DNA of 64,000 bases from Argonema antarcticum A004/B2 (GTDB taxonomy: Bacteria; Cyanobacteriota; Cyanobacteriia; Cyanobacteriales; Aerosakkonemataceae). The notes under the pieces are model-generated. The model did not search any database and was not told the origin of the DNA. It saw nothing but the letters and a program-made list of their open reading frames with translations. Each line of letters opens with the position of its first letter. Position 1 is the stretch's first letter. Positions 44,381 to 52,664 of the stretch are shown here, piece by piece. The position numbers were made by a program, and so were the translations under genes. The DNA lies in NCBI RefSeq assembly GCF_023333585.1, contig NZ_JAIQZN010000023.1, forward strand, positions 20,338-84,337, in the 5' to 3' direction.

Positions 44381-47149
44381 ATGCAGACTTATGGCTGGAT
44401 AAGATGCTGTTGGAGGTTGTTGTGGGTAAGTTACTTGACGCTGAGTGGGACTACTCTATTCACTCAATATGTTTTAGCGCAGCTGATTCCCGATCCGACT
44501 TTAGGCAGTGAAAGCTCTGTCATTACTCCGACGATTATCAACGATCGTAGCAGCGATCGCATTGATGGTGGAGCGATTCGCGGCGCTAATCTGTTCCACA
44601 GTTTTCGGGAATTCAATGTCGAGTCAGGAGGGGGTGTATATTTTTCTAACCCAGGTGCGATCGAACGAATTATAACGCGAGTGACAGGGGGAAATAGTTC
44701 CCAAATCTTAGGAACGCTGGGAGTTTTGGGAAATGCGGACTTATTTTTAATTAATCCCAATGGGATTATCTTTGGCCCCAAGGCTCGATTAGACCTCAAA
44801 GGTTCATTTATCGGCAGTACAGCCAGCAGTATTATATTTGCAAATGGCATAGAATTTAGCGCCACTAACCCCCAAGCGCCAGCACTACTAGCTATCAATG
44901 TTCCCTTGGGATTGCAATATGGCGCAAATCCCGATCGCATTATCAATCGAAGTGCGGATGGAACCCCAGATCCTACGCTGCAAGTGCCTATTGGGAAAAC
45001 TTTTGCGCTAGTGGGTGGCGATGTGATGCTCGAAGGCGGCACAATGAAAGCGTCGCAAGGACGAATTGAATTAGGCAGTGTTGGCGATAACAGTCTAGTC
45101 AATCTTACCCCGATGGATCGAGGCTGGGCGCTGAATTATGACGGGGTGCAAAACTTTCGAGATATCAGCTTATCTCAAGGGGCAATTGTCGATACCAGCG
45201 GCCCAGGTGGCGGGGATATTCAGGTGCAAGCAAGGCGCTTGAGCATGACTGATGGAGCCCTGATTTATTATGCAAACGAAGGCTCCGAACGTGGGGGAAA
45301 TATAGATATCACCACTTCTGAATCAGTGGAACTTGTCGGCGGACTTAACCCGGCTTTTGGCGATCTTCTTATTTATACTGAGATAACAAATTTTACACTG
45401 GGAACTGGAGCGACTGGCAATGTGACGATTAAAACCGGAAGATTAACCATTCGAGATGGTGCAATTATCGCTAATCAATCAAGCGGTGCTGGTAACGCAG
45501 GAAATTTGACGGTAGTTGCTTCGGAGCTTATAGAACTGATTGGAGTAGTACCAGATAACCCGTTTATGCCTAGTGGCTTATTTGCACAAGCCTTCTCAGA
45601 CGACGTTTTATCCACAGGCAAGGGGGGGAATTTATCTATTGAAACTAAGCGATTGATTATTCGAGATGGAGCATTAATAGGCACTAATACTTTTACAGCA
45701 GGTCAAGCGGGAAATTTGACAGTAAAAGCCTCCGAGTCTATAGAACTGATTGGCACAAATCCCTCGCCAGGATTATCGGGTGGCATCGGTGCGGGGGTTA
45801 ATACTGGGGCTAAGGGCAATAGCGGCGACTTAACGATCGAAACTAAACGACTGACGATTCAAGGTGGCGGACAGATTGCAGCTTCCACATTGGGTGAGGG
45901 TAATGGAGGAGATTTGATTGTCAACGCTTCAGAGTCGATCGAACTGATTGGGGCGGCCATAAATGCTGATTTAAGGATCGGTAGCAGCGGCTTGTTTGCT
46001 TCAGCAGAACGAGGTGCTACTGGTAAGGTTGGAGATGCAAGGATTAGTGCTGGAAGGTTGATTGTCCGGGATGGCGCGAGAATCTCAGCAGACAATTTCG
46101 GCACAAATTCAGGCGGAAATTTAATCTTAAACGTAGGGCAATTAATTATTCAGAATGGCGGAACGGTAAGGGCTGGATCTTTTGGTGATGGCCCTGGAGG
46201 AATCTTAGATGTGAATGCTGATTCGGTGCAGGTAACTGGGATCGGCACATTGGGAGGTAAAACAATTAATAGCGCTCTATTTACTGAAGCCGACGCGAGT
46301 GGAATGGCGGGAAACTTGACGATTACAACTGGCTCTTTGAGAATAGCAGATTCTGGAGAAGTCAATGTAGGCAGTTTGGGGTCAGGAGCCGCAGGCAGCT
46401 TGGAAATTAATGCTGGTTCGATCGATCTCGATAACTTTGGTAAACTTAGAGCTGACAGTAAGGCAGGATTTGGCAACATTAATATTCAGACAAGAAACTC
46501 GTTGATATTACGCGGCAATAGCGGCATTAGCACTAATTCGCAAGGCATCGATCCTGGAGGAAATATCAGTATCACCGCAGCTAACTTAGTGGCGCTGGAA
46601 AATAGCGACATTACTGCTAATGCAACAAATAGCTTCGGCGGTCAAGTCACTATTAATGCTTCTGGTATCTTTGGCACTCAGTTTCGCGACAAACAGAGCG
46701 ATGTCACCAGCGATATCACCGCCACTTCCGATTTAGGCGCTCAGTTCGGCGGTACTGTGCAAATCAACACGCCTGATGTAGACCCCAGTGCTGGGTTAGT
46801 CGAGCTATCTACAACAGTGGTTGATGTGGAAGGTTTAGTCGCCAAAAACGTTTGTACTCGGCGAGAGGAGGGAGGCAGTTCCTTTGTAGTAACAGGAAGG
46901 GGTGGTTTACCCCCAAATCCCAACGATCCCCTGACCAACGAGATTGTAGCGGTTTCGTGGGCTAGGCCCGATCGGGCCAACTCCAAGCTCAGAGGAGGTG
47001 GAAGAGGAAGGAGTGAGCCGCAAATTAACAATTACCAGATTGTGGAAGCTCAAGGCTGGATAGTCGCTGCGGATGGCACCATTATCCTGACTGCTAAAGC
47101 ACCCACAGCTACTCCTCACAGTCCCGGCTTGATTCACCCAGGCTGCTAG
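44381..47149 (+). CDS. Two-partner-secretion exoprotein, filamentous haemagglutinin type (TpsA)
   Basis: A 922-residue secreted beta-helix protein. The signal peptide ends near residue 34 (LAQ). The TPS domain (about 35-260) has the characteristic FREFNVESGGGVYFSNP, ITRVTGGNSSQILGTLGV and ADLFLINPNGIIFGPKARLD blocks that a TpsB outer-membrane pore recognises. The rest is a Gly/Ile/Thr-rich repeat region (about 270-800) with recurring LTI-RDGA, GNLTVKASESIELIG blocks, typical of right-handed beta helices. Near the end is a short segment with one Cys (VAKNVCTRRE). No TpsB is in the window. It may act in adhesion or contact; the start follows the 33-bp array by 25 bp without a good ribosome site. 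Confidence 0.9.
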   Translation: MQTYGWIRCCWRLLWVSYLTLSGTTLFTQYVLAQLIPDPTLGSESSVITPTIINDRSSDRIDGGAIRGANLFHSFREFNVESGGGVYFSNPGAIERIITRVTGGNSSQILGTLGVLGNADLFLINPNGIIFGPKARLDLKGSFIGSTASSIIFANGIEFSATNPQAPALLAINVPLGLQYGANPDRIINRSADGTPDPTLQVPIGKTFALVGGDVMLEGGTMKASQGRIELGSVGDNSLVNLTPMDRGWALNYDGVQNFRDISLSQGAIVDTSGPGGGDIQVQARRLSMTDGALIYYANEGSERGGNIDITTSESVELVGGLNPAFGDLLIYTEITNFTLGTGATGNVTIKTGRLTIRDGAIIANQSSGAGNAGNLTVVASELIELIGVVPDNPFMPSGLFAQAFSDDVLSTGKGGNLSIETKRLIIRDGALIGTNTFTAGQAGNLTVKASESIELIGTNPSPGLSGGIGAGVNTGAKGNSGDLTIETKRLTIQGGGQIAASTLGEGNGGDLIVNASESIELIGAAINADLRIGSSGLFASAERGATGKVGDARISAGRLIVRDGARISADNFGTNSGGNLILNVGQLIIQNGGTVRAGSFGDGPGGILDVNADSVQVTGIGTLGGKTINSALFTEADASGMAGNLTITTGSLRIADSGEVNVGSLGSGAAGSLEINAGSIDLDNFGKLRADSKAGFGNINIQTRNSLILRGNSGISTNSQGIDPGGNISITAANLVALENSDITANATNSFGGQVTINASGIFGTQFRDKQSDVTSDITATSDLGAQFGGTVQINTPDVDPSAGLVELSTTVVDVEGLVAKNVCTRREEGGSSFVVTGRGGLPPNPNDPLTNEIVAVSWARPDRANSKLRGGGRGRSEPQINNYQIVEAQGWIVAADGTIILTAKAPTATPHSPGLIHPGC

Positions 47150-47157
47150 TGCAAGTG

Positions 47158-47328
47158 GTCAGTTGTCAGTTGTCAGTTGTCAGTGGTAAAAATCAAGATT
47201 TCCAGAGCAATCATTGGCAATTTTTAGTGGTGAGTTATAGCAACCGCCAAGGCGACTCTTGACAGTAGGGGCGTTCGCGAACGCCCCTGCCCCAGATTTA
47301 TGGCTTAACCGCCAAGGCGGTTGCTATA
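47158..47328. repeat. GTCAGTT heptamers and nested inverted repeats
   Basis: GTCAGTT is repeated about 3.5 times at 47158-47183. Then comes an element bounded by perfect 13-bp arms TATAGCAACCGCC (47236-47248) and GGCGGTTGCTATA (47316-47328), with the palindrome GGGGCGTTCGCGAACGCCCC (47268-47287) in the middle. It looks like a small non-coding mobile or REP-type element. Confidence 0.8.
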
Positions 47329-47380
47329 TTTCCGCCATCCTGCACTAGCCTCTAGAACAGCGATCGAGGAAAAAAATCAA

Positions 47381-47977
47381 ATGCCTTACAGTGATTTTAA
47401 TTTAGAAAAAGTGCAGAAAGCTTTTGATTTAACCATTTTAGAAGATCTAGACCTTTTTGCCAACGTTCCTGAGTTAGAACCAACTCCTCTCCTGGGCGAA
47501 TTTTTACAAAATAATGCTCAATTGGCATTAAAAATTAATACAGAAAAAGCTCGTTCAGAAATGATTATTGCTCCGATTTTACTGGACTTGAAGAAACAGT
47601 TTGTCTCGAAAATCAGCTTGTTTTCGGGAGTTGATTTTAATGTTGATTTTGAACGGGGGTTAAACGGAACCTGCGACTATATCATTAGTAATTCTACCGA
47701 ACAGTTATTTTTGAAATCTCCTGTCATTATTCTGGTAGAAGCTAAAAAGGAAAATATTGTAGCGGGGTTGGGTCAGTGCGCTTCAGAAATGTTAGCCGCT
47801 CAAGTTTTTAACGAACGGGAAGGAAATAACATTCCTGTTATTTTAGGAGCCGTTACTTCAGGAAATATTTGGAAGTTTTTGCAATTGTCGGAAAAACAAC
47901 TCAGAGTTGACGTGACAGAGTATTATCTGAAAGATGTCAATAAAATCTTAGGAATTTTGGCAAATGAAATCCAATAA
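47381..47977 (+). CDS. PD-(D/E)XK nuclease-like protein
   Basis: A 198-residue cytosolic protein. The start is set at MPYSDFNLEKVQKAF (47381); the frame's first ATG at 47321 lies in the inverted-repeat element. The second half has the arrangement of PD-(D/E)XK folds: Asp in NGTCDYII, then VIILVEAKKE (E-x-K) and GLGQCASEM with a Gln in the following helix. It resembles N-terminal domains of type I restriction subunits, but there is no helicase or methylase nearby. Such stand-alone proteins are frequent in cyanobacteria. Nuclease activity is a fold-based guess. Confidence 0.65.
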   Translation: MPYSDFNLEKVQKAFDLTILEDLDLFANVPELEPTPLLGEFLQNNAQLALKINTEKARSEMIIAPILLDLKKQFVSKISLFSGVDFNVDFERGLNGTCDYIISNSTEQLFLKSPVIILVEAKKENIVAGLGQCASEMLAAQVFNEREGNNIPVILGAVTSGNIWKFLQLSEKQLRVDVTEYYLKDVNKILGILANEIQ

Positions 47978-48013
47978 ATAGAGAGAGAAGCCGATCGCGG
48001 CGGACTCCTGTCG

Positions 48014-49012
48014 CTAAACTTGAGCAGGTCTAACTACGCAGCGAAAGCCGATGTGACCAGTAGAGGTATCCACTGTTTCGGGATGACGGGCAGCTGGACG
48101 ATAGCGGGCGCAATAATTGGCAGCGCAGAGGAACGAGCCGCCTTTGAGTACCTTGCGGGGAAATTGAGGTATATGAGGGTCATAGCTTGCTTCTCTGTTA
48201 CCACCTCTAGGATTAGCGGGAATACAGCAAGGTTTGGCGGCATTTTCTGGATGACGTTCTCGATACCAGTCGCTCGTCCATTGCCACACATTCCCTGCCA
48301 TATCATACAAACCGTAGCCATTCGGAGGATAGGAACCGATCGCTTCTGGCTTAGGAGTGCGGGTTCTTAAGTTTTGCCAGGGAAATTTACCCAGCCAGAT
48401 GTTGGCCATTAGCTGGCGATTCGGCATCAATTTATCCCCCCAGACATAGGTAGCCTCCTCTAACCCACCACGGGCTGCAAACTCCCACTCTGCTTCGGTG
48501 GGCAGCTCTTTGCCTGCCCATTTTGCATAAGCTTCGGCATCTTCGTAGGCGATATGAACAACGGGATAATTCTCGCGACCTTCAAGAGAGCTATCGGGCC
48601 CTTCGGGATGACGCCAATTGGCTCCGGGTGAGTACTTCCACCAACAGAACGATCGCAAATCGACGGGCTGCGGGGGTAGCCAGAAAACTGCCGATCCAGG
48701 CACCAAAAGCTCAGGCTTAGCATGGGGATAGTCCTTAAGTAATGGTTGGCGTTCGGCAACTGTCACATAGCCTGTTGCCTCCACAAAGCCCTGGTATTGC
48801 TGGTTTGTGAGGGTGTACTTATCCATCCAGAAGCCGCTGACAGAGACCTTGTGGGTGGGGCCTTCTTCGGGATAGTAAGAATCAGACCCCATGATGAATG
48901 TGCCACCGGAAATCCATTCCATATCGCTAGAGGGAGGATTACCGGGTGGGGGAACTTGGGTGAGTGGTTTGGATGGTTTGGAGGAAAAACCTTTGCTGGG
49001 GGTCTGCTTCAT
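48014..49012 (-). CDS. Formylglycine-generating enzyme family protein (SUMF1/FGE)
   Basis: A 332-residue protein. After a Pro/Lys-rich start the FGE-sulfatase domain begins at SGGTFIMGSD and includes VSGFWMDKYTLTNQQYQGF, ELPTEAEWEFAARGG and MAGNVWQWTSDW. The C-terminal block GGSFLCAANYCARYRPAAR keeps both active-site cysteines (C296 and C301) at the spacing found in true FGE, so it could oxidise a sulfatase Cys to formylglycine. Most SUMF1-like proteins lack this pair. No sulfatase gene and no CxPxR target are seen in nearby proteins, including the two precursors. It has no clear signal peptide. Confidence 0.88.
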   Translation of the reverse strand: MKQTPSKGFSSKPSKPLTQVPPPGNPPSSDMEWISGGTFIMGSDSYYPEEGPTHKVSVSGFWMDKYTLTNQQYQGFVEATGYVTVAERQPLLKDYPHAKPELLVPGSAVFWLPPQPVDLRSFCWWKYSPGANWRHPEGPDSSLEGRENYPVVHIAYEDAEAYAKWAGKELPTEAEWEFAARGGLEEATYVWGDKLMPNRQLMANIWLGKFPWQNLRTRTPKPEAIGSYPPNGYGLYDMAGNVWQWTSDWYRERHPENAAKPCCIPANPRGGNREASYDPHIPQFPRKVLKGGSFLCAANYCARYRPAARHPETVDTSTGHIGFRCVVRPAQV

Positions 49013-49079
49013 AACTGGGCTTATTAGTCGGAGAGATCGATCGCTCTACAGCGGCTTGCAGTCGGATGAAGTATACCCC

Positions 49080-49112
49080 AGAAACCCGGTTTCTTCAAGA
49101 AACCGGGTTTCT
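49080..49112. repeat. 16-bp perfect hairpin of the GAAACCCGGTTTC family
   Basis: AGAAACCCGGTTTCTT (49080-49095) and its exact reverse complement (49097-49112) around a single C. Same family as the three units at 42441-42580. It may terminate the unknown minus-strand gene upstream. Confidence 0.85.
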
Positions 49113-49159
49113 ATGTACCTCACCGATCTGAAAGGCGCTGTAATCTCTATTATAAAACT

Positions 49160-50206
49160 CTACCTCGTCATCAACTCCAGCGAATTCAATTTCACTACCT
49201 CTGTAGCGGGTGTAAAAGAGGAAGCCAACTCTGACAAACCGAACACTCTCATCAGTAAGTTACGATAACTTACAAAGCTAAGTTCCATAGATTGTTTTTT
49301 GTCGAACGATAACCAATCTTCTGCCATCCTGACTTCTCTGCTGGCGTTTAACATCCGCAAGCGGCCAGATTCAAATCTACTCAGCATATCCGTTGCTTTG
49401 CATTGGGGAGATAGCAGGCTTCCTTCCTCTTTTCCATTAAATTTTTCACAAACTGATTTATGTGCCGTAGCAATCATCTTGTAGCTGAACGTAAACTGTT
49501 CGTGCTGAGGTTTTAGCTGTTCTGGTAAAGATGCAAAGACGGGGTGAAGTCTCCTCCATATAGATATTAAGAAAGAGTGGTCTTGCATCATAATGCCGCT
49601 GAATTGGTTGGGCATAGTGTAACGCACCTCTGCTAGGTAAGCCGCAGTGCTAAAACTTCCAGCCATTTCCATTGCTACAGCCGAACCTAACATCAGCGCC
49701 GAGGCAGTTTCTAGTTCAATCGCAGCTTCTTTTAAGTTTCCAGCTTGCAGTTCTGATTCAAAGCGCAGACAACAGATAATTAAGCCCTGAATTAAGGAAA
49801 TGAAAACCCAATGGGACTTTACCCAACATTCCATTGCTTCTGATTGCAGAGGTGGAGTTGAGAGGTAATGTCCAGTTATATCATCAAAAAGCTTTCTTGC
49901 TGATAAGGTACTTGCAGCAAGAACCAGGCATTTAGCAACACCTTTTTGGGGCTGAACGCGCCTGATGTTAAAGTATTCATCGTAAACTTGCTCTGGAAGC
50001 TCTCCGTTAGAGAGGATTTCTTCTGTTCCGAGGATTTCAAATAACGAGTTAATAGCCTGTTGCACTTGGCAACTTGATAAAGAATGTTGTGAAAGCAAAC
50101 TCAGGGAATTACTCAATTTATTTTTGATCGATTCGCTTAAGTTGTAGCTGGTAGGCAGCTCTTCTGGCAGCAACAAATAAAAGTTTTCTGTCATATCCCT
50201 TGCCAC
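49160..50206 (-). CDS. Unrecognised helical protein next to a PLP decarboxylase
   Basis: A protein of up to 348 residues that I do not recognise. It is predicted to be mostly alpha-helical, with a hydrophobic helix at about 130-148 (HWVFISLIQGLIICCLRF), an Ala-rich one at about 160-190 (ELETASALMLGSAVAMEMAG) and a C-terminal basic/aromatic region. It has seven or so Cys and several His, with no clear metal motif and no signal peptide. It begins 38 bp after the decarboxylase gene on the same strand, so the two are probably co-transcribed and may share a substrate. The start is GTG 50206 or ATG 50194; AAGG lies close to the latter. Confidence 0.7.
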   Translation of the reverse strand: MARDMTENFYLLLPEELPTSYNLSESIKNKLSNSLSLLSQHSLSSCQVQQAINSLFEILGTEEILSNGELPEQVYDEYFNIRRVQPQKGVAKCLVLAASTLSARKLFDDITGHYLSTPPLQSEAMECWVKSHWVFISLIQGLIICCLRFESELQAGNLKEAAIELETASALMLGSAVAMEMAGSFSTAAYLAEVRYTMPNQFSGIMMQDHSFLISIWRRLHPVFASLPEQLKPQHEQFTFSYKMIATAHKSVCEKFNGKEEGSLLSPQCKATDMLSRFESGRLRMLNASREVRMAEDWLSFDKKQSMELSFVSYRNLLMRVFGLSELASSFTPATEVVKLNSLELMTR

Positions 50207-50244
50207 TTCTTGAGGTGAATTAATTTAGAACAGGTTTAGCAGTT

Positions 50245-51669
50245 TTAAGTGTTTGCTTCCACTGACTCAGCTTCTTGGCAAATTAATTTCCAAGCTTGTT
50301 CGACGTTGCTTTTTTCAGTTGTTGCTTGCCCAATCGACATCCGTAAAGTTACTTTCTGGTCAAGCTTCGTCGGAGTTAAGTAGACTTTCCCTGAAGAATT
50401 AAGACTGTTAACAATTGCCTGGTTAATTTCATCGCCGCCTTTGTGTCGAAAACAGACTAAGTTGAGGGGTGGATTGCCAACTAATTCAAACTGCGGGTGG
50501 GATTTTACCCATTCGGCAAACTCTTGTGCTAAGGCGATATGTTTGCGGATGTAATGTTGTAAGCCTTCGATACCGTAATGCCGAATTACAAACCAGAGTT
50601 TGAGACTTCTGAATCTGCGTCCCAGGGAAATTTGCCAGTCGCGATAGTCAATTACTTTGCCGGATTCGGTAGCTTGATTTTTCAGGTATTCTGGCATGAT
50701 GGAGAGTGCCTGATTCAGCTTTGTTCTATCCCGCACGTAGAAGCTGGTGCAGTCAAAGTTAGTCAGCATCCATTTATGAGGGTTGAAACAATAGCTATCG
50801 GCTAGTTCCAGTCCTTGATGAATCCACCTGAATTCTGGACATAAGGCGGCTGTACCGCTCATTGCGCCGTCAACGTGGAACCAAATGTTGTACTTTTGCG
50901 CGATCGCACCTAATTCTGGGATAGGATCGATCGCATTCGATGAAGTTGTCCCTACTGTCGCCGCCAAATAACAAGGTGTTAATCCAGCTTTGATATCGGC
51001 TTCGATGCACTGCTGTAGCGCATCTGGACTCATGGCATAGTTGCCATCAACTTCAATCAGGCGGAGGTTTTCCCGGCGCAGTCCCGCAATTTTTACTCCT
51101 TTTTCGATTGAGGAGTGCGCTTGGGTGGAAATGTAAGTTACGAGGTTATTAATATCTGCTTTTGCTTGTTCTCTAGCTGCTAGCAATGCTACTAAAGAGG
51201 CGCTGCTGGCTGAATCTTGGATAACTCCTCCCCCAGCAGCAGAAGATTTGAATTGCTGTGGTAGGGCTAGCATATCTACCAGCCAGTCTAAAACGTGGGT
51301 TTCCAACTCGGTACAAGCAGGAGAAGTTGCCCACAACATTCCCTGTATTCCCAATCCTGCACTGATTAATTCGCCTAAAATGGAGGGTGCTGAGATGCCG
51401 GTGGGAAAGAAGGCAAAGAAGTTCGGTGATTGCCAGTGAGTTATTCCTGGCATGATAATGCGATCGAGATCTTTCAATATTTCCTCGAAAGATTCTCCTT
51501 TTGGCGGTGCTGTTTCCGGCAGTTTAGCCCTGATTTCCCCTGGCTGAACTTGAGAAAGAACGGGCAAATTCTCGACGTTCTCTAAGTATTTGGCTATCCA
51601 GTCGATTGTTTTATATCCCCATTGGCGAAATTCCTCTGGAGACATATGGTAGTCTTTTTCTGGTATCAT
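50245..51669 (-). CDS. Group II PLP-dependent decarboxylase (aromatic amino acid type)
   Basis: A 474-residue enzyme of the DOPA/tryptophan/tyrosine decarboxylase family. The N-terminus MSPEEFRQWGYKTIDWIAKYL and the block WQSPNFFAFFPTG are typical of aromatic-L-amino-acid decarboxylases. The PLP lysine is K299 in FNPHKWMLTNFD, with the cofactor Asp/His in NIWFHVDGAMSG. QDSASSASLVALLAARE is the phosphate-binding region. It should release CO2 from an aromatic amino acid to give an amine such as tryptamine or tyramine. Probable operon with the unknown protein downstream. No biosynthetic partner is otherwise apparent. Exact substrate not readable. Confidence 0.92.
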   Translation of the reverse strand: MIPEKDYHMSPEEFRQWGYKTIDWIAKYLENVENLPVLSQVQPGEIRAKLPETAPPKGESFEEILKDLDRIIMPGITHWQSPNFFAFFPTGISAPSILGELISAGLGIQGMLWATSPACTELETHVLDWLVDMLALPQQFKSSAAGGGVIQDSASSASLVALLAAREQAKADINNLVTYISTQAHSSIEKGVKIAGLRRENLRLIEVDGNYAMSPDALQQCIEADIKAGLTPCYLAATVGTTSSNAIDPIPELGAIAQKYNIWFHVDGAMSGTAALCPEFRWIHQGLELADSYCFNPHKWMLTNFDCTSFYVRDRTKLNQALSIMPEYLKNQATESGKVIDYRDWQISLGRRFRSLKLWFVIRHYGIEGLQHYIRKHIALAQEFAEWVKSHPQFELVGNPPLNLVCFRHKGGDEINQAIVNSLNSSGKVYLTPTKLDQKVTLRMSIGQATTEKSNVEQAWKLICQEAESVEANT

Positions 51670-52364
51670 TGAAATTAACGAAGAGTGAAAGTTGGGTAAT
51701 TAAAGTAGATAGGGACTCAACCTTTGTTTCCTGTCTAAACTTAAGTTTATATTTAGCTTGAATTAGGCTGATTCAGCTATAATATTGTGTTTGTTAGACG
51801 AGCGGACGAGCGTAACTTATTGTGCCAAATAGACTCTATTGTGAAATCGAGAATATCACATTCGGATCTATTTTTTTTTGCGGCATAAACCGTTTTATTT
51901 TTTAGGACTTTGTATTGGGTTGTATCATTTGAATGAACATCAAATTTGAGTTGGTTTTAAATCTTACAAAACCAGCATACTACAAAATTTCTTATGTTTA
52001 ATTTATAATGAGTAGGAAAAGTAGGACTTTGAAATTTAGATGAAGTAGTGTATTTTAGGTAGCAAAAGTAGGAAAGGTAGAAAAGTAAAAAATATTTAGA
52101 TTTGCCACTTTACAAAAGTCAGGGATTGAGCTAAGGTTCAACGGTAGTGGGGCTGTGAGGGACGGCAAAAAAAGGCGGATCGAGCTTGTGACTCCGACGT
52201 TTCCCTAAGACAGTTAAGGAAAAGCGAAAAACGTATCTTAAACCTTGGGAATAAACAGTTACTCTCTATACAATTACATATTTCTTCACAAATTAATATA
52301 CATTATCTAAAAAATCTTATTTTTGTGTCAAGTACCCGCCACCAACCCCTGGGAAAAACCAAGA
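51670..52364. other. AT-rich non-coding stretch upstream of the decarboxylase
   Basis: About 700 bp with many TTTA/AAAT runs and no credible open frame. It includes a GTAGGAAAAGTAGGA-like minor repeat (about 52010-52090). It presumably contains the decarboxylase promoter. No RNA gene is recognised. Confidence 0.4.
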
Positions 52365-52463
52365 TAGGACTTACGCATTCGATCGCCGCAGTACATCTGT
52401 AGGGACAATTCATGAATTGCCCCTACATCTAGGGGGAAAAACGCCTTCAAAGCGTAAGTCCTA
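52365..52463. mobile_element. 99-bp MITE-like element with TA-bounded ends
   Basis: Perfect 12-bp terminal inverted repeats TAGGACTTACGC (52365-52376) and GCGTAAGTCCTA (52452-52463). The ends are TA, as left by IS630/Tc1-type insertion. The interior folds on itself around the palindrome CAATTCATGAATTG flanked by GTAGGG and CCCTAC. There is no coding capacity, so any movement would need a transposase in trans. Confidence 0.75.
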
Positions 52464-52595
52464 GTGAAAATGGAATGTTCATTTGTTCTGGTGGCGCGAT
52501 CGGCCCTAGAAAGCACTCATTATCACAGGTGTGGTTGTTTTTTTTAATTAAAACAAATTATAATATTTTTATCTATTTCTGAAATAAATTTGTAG

Positions 52596-52660
52596 ATATA
52601 GCCACAGTCACATAAGTTAGAACAGTATTGAGCTATAAAAGCAAGGAAGCAACTGTGTTT
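52596..52660 (+). repeat. Dispersed 65-bp repeat, copy B
   Basis: A diverged copy (ATATAGCCACAGTCACATAA to GCAAGGAAGCAACTGTGTTT) that ends 4 bp before the CHAT-TPR start codon. It keeps ACAGTATTGAGCTAT unchanged. It faces copy C across the gene. Confidence 0.8.
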
Positions 52661-52664
52661 TTAT

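Noticed and set aside
49160..50206. PrnB/IDO-type haem enzyme for the unknown protein
   Set aside because: It was considered because it is helical, of similar length and next to an aromatic decarboxylase, but no shared motif could be seen with PrnB as remembered.
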